Assembly (NCBI GenBank): GCA_021846005.1
Contig: JAJZIZ010000010.1
Location: 1 to 18,394, forward strand
Reading direction: 5' to 3'
Origin: Microcaldota archaeon
Lineage (GTDB): Archaea; Micrarchaeota; Micrarchaeia; Micrarchaeales; CABMGC01
DNA length: 18,394 nucleotides
Positions within the stretch are counted from its first letter, which is position 1. Every line of letters starts with the position of its first letter. Position numbers and translations under genes: made by a program. The notes under the pieces are model-generated. The model was not told where the DNA came from. It saw nothing but the letters and a program-made list of their open reading frames with translations, and did no database searches. Positions 13,638 through 18,394 of this stretch are shown in pieces.

Positions 13638-16229
13638 TCACTCTTTCTCCTCCTTCTTCATCTTTGCAAACTGTACCTTGACAGGATCTATGGCATCAGC
13701 GCCATATATCGTCTCGATTATGTTGTTGTTTATGTCCCTTACGCTGAGGTCTTTCTTGACATAATAGTCCTGCAGTGCGTTTGAAAGCCTTCTGTAAAGA
13801 TACCCTGACCTGCCGGTGAGCAGCGCCTTGTACACTTCAGAACCTCTCGAACCTATTGCGTGGCTGAATACGTCAACAGGAGATAAGCCCCCATAGTAGT
13901 TTGTAATTATGAATCCTCTCGCAGTAGGGCCTACGTCTCCAGGCTTTATGTGAGGCAAGAGACGGTTTGTATAGTAACCTCTCTTTATCCTTCCGCCGCT
14001 CAGCGTTGCCTGCTGGCCTAAGAACATAGACATCTGCTCGAGGTTGAGTATGCTGCCTCTCGATCCTGAAAGGGCCATTTCCACTGCGCTGTTGGCCTCG
14101 TTAGAATGTCTTGCGAGGTACTCCCCTGCGTTGCTCCTTGCCAGGTTCAGTTCTGCTATTATCATCCTTTCAAGAGACTCTTTTGGAGTGTATCCTATAA
14201 GAGGCTCAAACTTGCCCGTCTTGTATTCCAAGATCATGCTCTCGATCTTTGCAAATGTATCTCTGAGAATCTTCTCCTTCTCTTCTTCGGTTTTCCTGTC
14301 TATGGCGTATTCCTTGACGCCTACAGTTACACCGGCTAGAGTAACGTATGCATCGGAAAGCTTTGAAGAGACGTATATGAATTTCCTCAGTTCCTCATAG
14401 CCGAAATCCATTGCTATTTTTATCGCAAGTCCATTGTCCCTGCCATATGTTTCCTTTGTGACCACTCCGTCAATGAGCTTTCCGGATTTTATTACGAAAT
14501 TGCCCATCTTTGTCTTCTGGGTGTATTCAAGGCCTTCAGGAAGAATCATTGAGAATATATCCTTTCCAGAATACATGCCATTTTTATCGGCCTTCGGGAG
14601 GCTGTATACACCGCATATCCCCAGCAGATAGCATGCCTGATCCTTTGTTATGCTGTTGCCGTCTTTGGTTAGCGCGTACATGCCGCTGATTCCGTCTTCG
14701 CTGTTTGTTATTATTGCTGAGCCGTCCCTTGGGGAAAATATCTGGTACTGCACTTCCATCAGATATCTTGCCTCTGCCTGCGCCTCTAGAGTCTGCGGCA
14801 CGTGCAGGTTCATTTCGTCTCCGTCGAAGTCGGCATTGTATGGTGCTGTTGCACAGTAGTTTATCCTGAATGTCTTTCCAGGAAGGACTTTCATCTTGTG
14901 TGCCATTATGGATATCCTGTGCAATGAAGGCTGCCGGTTGAAAAGAGCTATGTCTCCATCGATAACCTGCCTTTCCATTATGGTGCCTGGCACTATGCTT
15001 TTCATGATTTCTTCCTTGTTTCCTTCAAGAACCCTGAGGCGCTTGCCGTCTGGCAGGATTATGTTGAGTATCATAGGATATTCTGTGTTTTCTGCAAGCT
15101 TCTTTGCGTATTCGAGATTCCATTGTGTAATATAGAAAGGCACAGTGAGCTTCTCTGCGATCTCGCGGGGAACGCCTACCTCGTTTATGTCAAGGTACGG
15201 ATCTACGCTTATAACTGTTCTTGCAGAATAATTTACCCTCTTTCCGCTCAGATTATACCTGAATCTTCCTTCTTTGCCTTTCAGCCTCTGTGCCAGGGTC
15301 TTCAGAGCCCTGCCGCTTCTGTGCCTCGCAGGGGGTATCCCTGATGTTTCGTTGTTGAAATATGCAGTAACGTGATACTGCAGAAGTTCCCATAAGTCGT
15401 CTATTATGATCTGCGGCGCTCCTGCATTGATGTTCTGCTCGAGGCGCTGGTTTATCCTCATTATGTCCACTAGTTTGTGGGTCAGGTCGTCCTCGGACCT
15501 TTCTCCTGATTCCAGAGTTATGGAAGGCCTTACGTTTACAGGGGGCACCAACAATGAGTTTATTATGAGCCATTCGGGCCTTGACCTCTGCGAATCTACG
15601 TTTATGAGCTTGAGGTCAGAATCGCTTATTTTTGCCAGCATGTCACGTATCTCGTCGGGCTTAAGCCTTCTTTCGCCTAACGTGAAGTATGTAGGCTGGG
15701 AAAACTTCAGTTTCTGCTGTTCTTCGTTGCAGTATGGGCAGCGCTTTGTGCGCTTTACCTTCTTTGCCTTCTGATTCTTTGCCTGCTTCGCTATCTGCAT
15801 GCTTTCCTCTGTCTCGGCTTCTGCTCCTTCCAGCACTACAGCCTCTATCCCTGGTTCGCCTGTTCTGGCTATTGTATCTATCTTTCTTATGGCCTCTATC
15901 TGCTCCTCATCCAGAAGAATACGGTGGCAGTTCATGCAGGTTGCCTGAAGTATCATATAGATGATTTTTGAGAATTCGGAATGGATAACTGGCTTTACGA
16001 GCTCTATGTGGCCGAAGTGGCCCGGGCAGGTCTTTGCCCTTGCGCCGCAGGTCTTGCAGATAAGTCCAGGGTCTATTATCCCGAGGCGCTGATCTAGCAG
16101 GCCCCCGTCTATAGGATAGCCGTCCTCGTTGTAGGTGTCAGGCACTGTAAGCTTTGCAACGCTCATCTTTTTTACGTCTTCAGGGGAGACTATCCCGAAT
16201 CTTATATAGTTTATCGCTTCGGCTTGCAT
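13638..16229 (-). CDS. rpoA1: DNA-directed RNA polymerase subunit A'
   Basis: An 863-residue N-terminal part of the largest RNA polymerase subunit, carrying the catalytic centre. The clamp zinc site CKTCGARAKTCPGHFGH is near residues 58-74, a second Cys set follows (CMNCH about 98-102, CPYC about 164-167), and the active-site motif NADFDGDEMN is at 465-474, with Asp467, Asp469 and Asp471 binding the catalytic magnesium. Length is normal for archaeal A' and no intein is present in the DFDGD region, a common insertion site. The ATG at 16229 follows the rpoB1 stop by four bases, with AAGGA about 9 bases upstream. The stop is TGA, four bases before rpoA2. The order B''-B'-A'-A'' is the standard archaeal one. 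Confidence 0.97.
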   Translation of the reverse strand: MQAEAINYIRFGIVSPEDVKKMSVAKLTVPDTYNEDGYPIDGGLLDQRLGIIDPGLICKTCGARAKTCPGHFGHIELVKPVIHSEFSKIIYMILQATCMNCHRILLDEEQIEAIRKIDTIARTGEPGIEAVVLEGAEAETEESMQIAKQAKNQKAKKVKRTKRCPYCNEEQQKLKFSQPTYFTLGERRLKPDEIRDMLAKISDSDLKLINVDSQRSRPEWLIINSLLVPPVNVRPSITLESGERSEDDLTHKLVDIMRINQRLEQNINAGAPQIIIDDLWELLQYHVTAYFNNETSGIPPARHRSGRALKTLAQRLKGKEGRFRYNLSGKRVNYSARTVISVDPYLDINEVGVPREIAEKLTVPFYITQWNLEYAKKLAENTEYPMILNIILPDGKRLRVLEGNKEEIMKSIVPGTIMERQVIDGDIALFNRQPSLHRISIMAHKMKVLPGKTFRINYCATAPYNADFDGDEMNLHVPQTLEAQAEARYLMEVQYQIFSPRDGSAIITNSEDGISGMYALTKDGNSITKDQACYLLGICGVYSLPKADKNGMYSGKDIFSMILPEGLEYTQKTKMGNFVIKSGKLIDGVVTKETYGRDNGLAIKIAMDFGYEELRKFIYVSSKLSDAYVTLAGVTVGVKEYAIDRKTEEEKEKILRDTFAKIESMILEYKTGKFEPLIGYTPKESLERMIIAELNLARSNAGEYLARHSNEANSAVEMALSGSRGSILNLEQMSMFLGQQATLSGGRIKRGYYTNRLLPHIKPGDVGPTARGFIITNYYGGLSPVDVFSHAIGSRGSEVYKALLTGRSGYLYRRLSNALQDYYVKKDLSVRDINNNIIETIYGADAIDPVKVQFAKMKKEEKE

Positions 16230-16233
16230 GTTA

Positions 16234-18054
16234 TCATTCCTTCATTTTTATGCTTGGCATTATGTGCATTGACTTTATCTCGTCTAAGAGCACCTTGAAT
16301 GCATAGCTTATTTCTACAGGCACTATCTGGCTGCTTCCGTCTATAGGACAGACATTTGCCCTTTTAACATGGTCGTAGTAGCCTATTTCGCCGCAGTCCT
16401 TGCATATGAGAACCACTGTCTTGTCAGATTGGTCAAGCATCCTCTCCTTCAGGAGAAGGCTTGCGCCGTGGCCTATCAAGGCATCACGTTCCATTTCACC
16501 GAATCTCAGGGCTCCCTGCCTTGCCTTTCCTTCGGTAGGCTGATGGGTAAGTATCTGTACTTTGCCCCTGCTCCTTACCTGTATCTTATTGCTTACCATG
16601 TGATAAAGCCTGTTATAGTATACAACTCCAGTGAATATCTTTGACTTGAATGGCACTCCAGTTATTCCGTCGTATAAGATCTCGTCTCCGTGTTCGTCGA
16701 ATCCGGAATTCTTAAGCATGCTCCCATACTCGGCTATTCTCTCTTTCCCGTCTCCTGCAAATGCAGTTCCGTCAGTATGCCTGCCGTTGACTGTGCCTGC
16801 CTTTCCGGCAAGCATTTCCATAAGATGGCCAAAGGTAAGTCTTGTAGGTATGGAGTGCGGATTGAGAAGCAGGTCAGGGACTATTCCGGTTTCCGAGAAA
16901 GGCATATCCTCCTGGTTAACACTCAGTGCGAGAACTCCTTTCTGGCCGTGCCTGCTTGCAAACTTGTCTCCTTTTTCAGGTATTCTCTGGCTCCTTATCC
17001 GTACCTTGACTATCTTTGTTGCTCCGGAAGTCTCAGTGAGTATAACGCTGTCTACCTTTCCCACTTCCCCTGTTTTTAATGAAGTTGAATCATCGCGCAT
17101 TTTCTCCTCCAAGCCTCCTGCGCCTATATTCTCCTCCAGGAATCTTGGCGGTGCCACTTTTCCTATCATGACGTCGCCTTCCTTTACAGATACTTCGGGC
17201 TCTATTATTCCGTCTTCGCTGAGCTTTGAATATGCATGCTCCCCCATGTATCCGTCTGCAGTGGGCGATGGGATCTTGAATCTGTCCTTCTGCCCTCCAG
17301 GATATCTTCTTTCCTCGTCGCTGTATGATTTGTAGAATGTGCTTCTTCCCATTCCGCGATCTACAGCTGCCTTGTTTATTACCAGGGCGTCTGCCATGTT
17401 ATATCCATAATATGTGGATATGGCAACTACGAAATTCTGTCCTGAAGGATGGGTCTCCAGCCCAGTAGAACCATATGATGCGGTTGTTACAATAGGCACC
17501 TGAGGGTAGTATAGCAAATAGCTTCTTGAATCGAATCTGTGGTTGAAGTTTGTTGCATAAAGACCCTGTGATTGCTTGATGAAGTTTGCACTCATGGCAT
17601 GCCTTGCAAGCGCGTTGTGCTCAGGGAATGGCGAGGTGTTGATAGTAAGCCCGAATATTGAAGTATAGTTGGCCTCTATGTGCGTTGTGTTCTCATTTAT
17701 CTCCTTTTCGCTGAGGGCCACAAATGCATTCTCTTCTTCTTCTGCGTCAAGATACTCGATTACTCCGCTTCTCTGCAGGTAATTGAAAGTTATTTCCTTC
17801 TTTTTCAGCTTGTCCATCAGTTCGTCAGTCATTTTAGACTTGCTGCCTTCGACTATTATGTAAGGCTTCCTGAGCCTTCCTCGGTCTGTGTTTATGTGTA
17901 TTTCTCCGTTTTTTTCGAAGTAGGCTATGTTTACCTCTCCGGATATCTGGCCTTTGCGCCTTGACTGCCTGACTTCGTTGACAAACTTCTTTGGGTCCTC
18001 TATGAACCCTATTGCCCTGCCGTTCAGATGTAAATATGTTTTTTTGTTGCTCAT
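16234..18054 (-). CDS. rpoB1: DNA-directed RNA polymerase subunit B' (split B subunit, C-terminal)
   Basis: A 606-residue C-terminal part of the second-largest RNA polymerase subunit. In this genome B is split into B'' and B', as in methanogens and halophiles. Conserved stretches include YGYNMADALVINK, RSQRIPEKGDKFASRHGQKG (switch/hybrid-binding region), IPTRLTFGHLMEMLAGK, and RFGEMERDALIGHG near the C-terminus. The zinc ribbon of the clamp has Cys551, Cys554 and Cys569, but the fourth position reads CPID, so the usual fourth Cys is Asp572. The ATG at 18054 lies 15 bases after the rpoB2 stop, with GAGGC about 8 bases upstream. Its stop is TGA, four bases before rpoA1. Confidence 0.96.
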   Translation of the reverse strand: MSNKKTYLHLNGRAIGFIEDPKKFVNEVRQSRRKGQISGEVNIAYFEKNGEIHINTDRGRLRKPYIIVEGSKSKMTDELMDKLKKKEITFNYLQRSGVIEYLDAEEEENAFVALSEKEINENTTHIEANYTSIFGLTINTSPFPEHNALARHAMSANFIKQSQGLYATNFNHRFDSRSYLLYYPQVPIVTTASYGSTGLETHPSGQNFVVAISTYYGYNMADALVINKAAVDRGMGRSTFYKSYSDEERRYPGGQKDRFKIPSPTADGYMGEHAYSKLSEDGIIEPEVSVKEGDVMIGKVAPPRFLEENIGAGGLEEKMRDDSTSLKTGEVGKVDSVILTETSGATKIVKVRIRSQRIPEKGDKFASRHGQKGVLALSVNQEDMPFSETGIVPDLLLNPHSIPTRLTFGHLMEMLAGKAGTVNGRHTDGTAFAGDGKERIAEYGSMLKNSGFDEHGDEILYDGITGVPFKSKIFTGVVYYNRLYHMVSNKIQVRSRGKVQILTHQPTEGKARQGALRFGEMERDALIGHGASLLLKERMLDQSDKTVVLICKDCGEIGYYDHVKRANVCPIDGSSQIVPVEISYAFKVLLDEIKSMHIMPSIKMKE

Positions 18055-18069
18055 TCAATCTGCCTCGAT

Positions 18070-18394
18070 TTATAGAGACTCTATGTTGCCCAGAGTCCTT
18101 ACGCTCTTCTCGACGCTTTCCTCATCTGCGCCTACTGTTACTTTTGACATGAGTGCGAGATACTTGGTAAGCCCTACTTCCTGGCCTTCGGGGCTTTCTG
18201 AAGGACATATTTTCCCCCATTGTGTCCCGGGCACGTCCCTTGCCTTGAAGTGCGGATGCTTCTTTGTAAGCGGAGACTTTACCCTCCTTAGATGGGCATA
18301 TGTGCTTATCAGGTTAGTCCTGTCAAGAACCTGTGATACTCCGGTCTGGCCTGCCACCCATGTACCGGTTCCCATCGCATATGCGATCTTCTCA
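18070..18394 (-). CDS. rpoB2: DNA-directed RNA polymerase subunit B'' (3' end, partial)
   Basis: The last 107 or so codons of the N-terminal half of the split B subunit; the 5' part lies beyond the right edge. The frame is open to base 394 of the final kilobase and has the conserved core of the fork-loop region: SQVLDRTNLISTYAHLRRV, GTQWGKICPSESPEGQEVGL and KYLALMSKVTVG. It ends with TAA shortly after, which is the same split site known from methanogen B''. An internal ATG at 18375 is not the start, because homologous sequence continues upstream of it (EKIAYA before the Met). The promoter of the polymerase operon is outside the window. Confidence 0.95.
   Translation of the reverse strand, partial: EKIAYAMGTGTWVAGQTGVSQVLDRTNLISTYAHLRRVKSPLTKKHPHFKARDVPGTQWGKICPSESPEGQEVGLTKYLALMSKVTVGADEESVEKSVRTLGNIESL

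Noticed and set aside
2029..18394. Inteins in MCM, RpoA1 or RpoB
   Set aside because: These are frequent intein hosts, but lengths are normal and motifs such as GDPGSAKT and NADFDGDEMN are uninterrupted.
1..18394. CRISPR arrays, tRNA or rRNA genes, insertion sequences
   Set aside because: No regularly spaced repeats, tRNA-like T-arm motifs, transposase frames or terminal inverted repeats were seen when reading the gaps, which total only a few hundred bases.

Overview
The window is archaeal. It carries the split archaeal RNA polymerase genes (B'', B', A', A'' as four separate genes), an MCM replicative helicase, a geranylgeranyl-reductase-family enzyme of archaeal lipid metabolism, and TATA boxes placed about 25 bases before start codons. 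Gene density is high, no intergenic stretch exceeds about 220 bases, and several informational or nucleotide genes look bacterial in type (one-knuckle short MetRS, single-chain GuaA, a bacterial-looking adenosine deaminase). Together these suggest a small-genome archaeon, possibly of the DPANN/Micrarchaeota kind. That placement is inference; no rRNA is present to test it.

Layout. 1-218 is a leader or intergenic region with a TATA-like box and two hairpins. 219-1340 (+) is a geranylgeranyl reductase family flavoprotein, which converges on a small four-helix membrane protein (1477-1947, -) across a bidirectional hairpin terminator. 2029-4092 (-) is an MCM helicase whose frame is complete except for one in-frame TAG in the linker between the N-terminal and AAA+ domains. 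It is divergent from a TTG-started methionyl-tRNA synthetase (4187-5665, +). That gene meets, tail to tail with 10 bases between, a gene for a cupin-like protein (5676-6458, -).

Upstream of the cupin gene is an AT-rich promoter with a tandem 15-base repeat. Before it lies a gene fusing a ribbon-helix-helix DNA-binding domain to a nucleotidyltransferase fold with a degraded pyrophosphorylase signature (6591-7445, -). Then come adenosine deaminase (7499-8482, -) and CBS-less IMP dehydrogenase (8482-9579, -), overlapping by one base, and a full-length GMP synthase (9656-11200, -). From 11266 to the right end, all on the minus strand, is a phosphodiesterase/alkaline-phosphatase-superfamily enzyme preceded by rpoA2, rpoA1, rpoB1 and the 3' end of rpoB2, packed with 4 to 50 base gaps.

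Functional reading. The guaB-ada-guaA group is a compact purine interconversion set: adenosine to inosine, IMP to XMP, XMP to GMP. The RNA polymerase run is an operon whose downstream partner is a phosphodiesterase instead of the L30e/nusA genes common in other archaea. The two most unusual items are the amber-interrupted MCM and the ribbon-helix-helix/nucleotidyltransferase fusion beside a repeat-bearing promoter. The latter could be a sugar-nucleotide-responsive regulator acting on the neighbouring cupin gene; this is a hypothesis.
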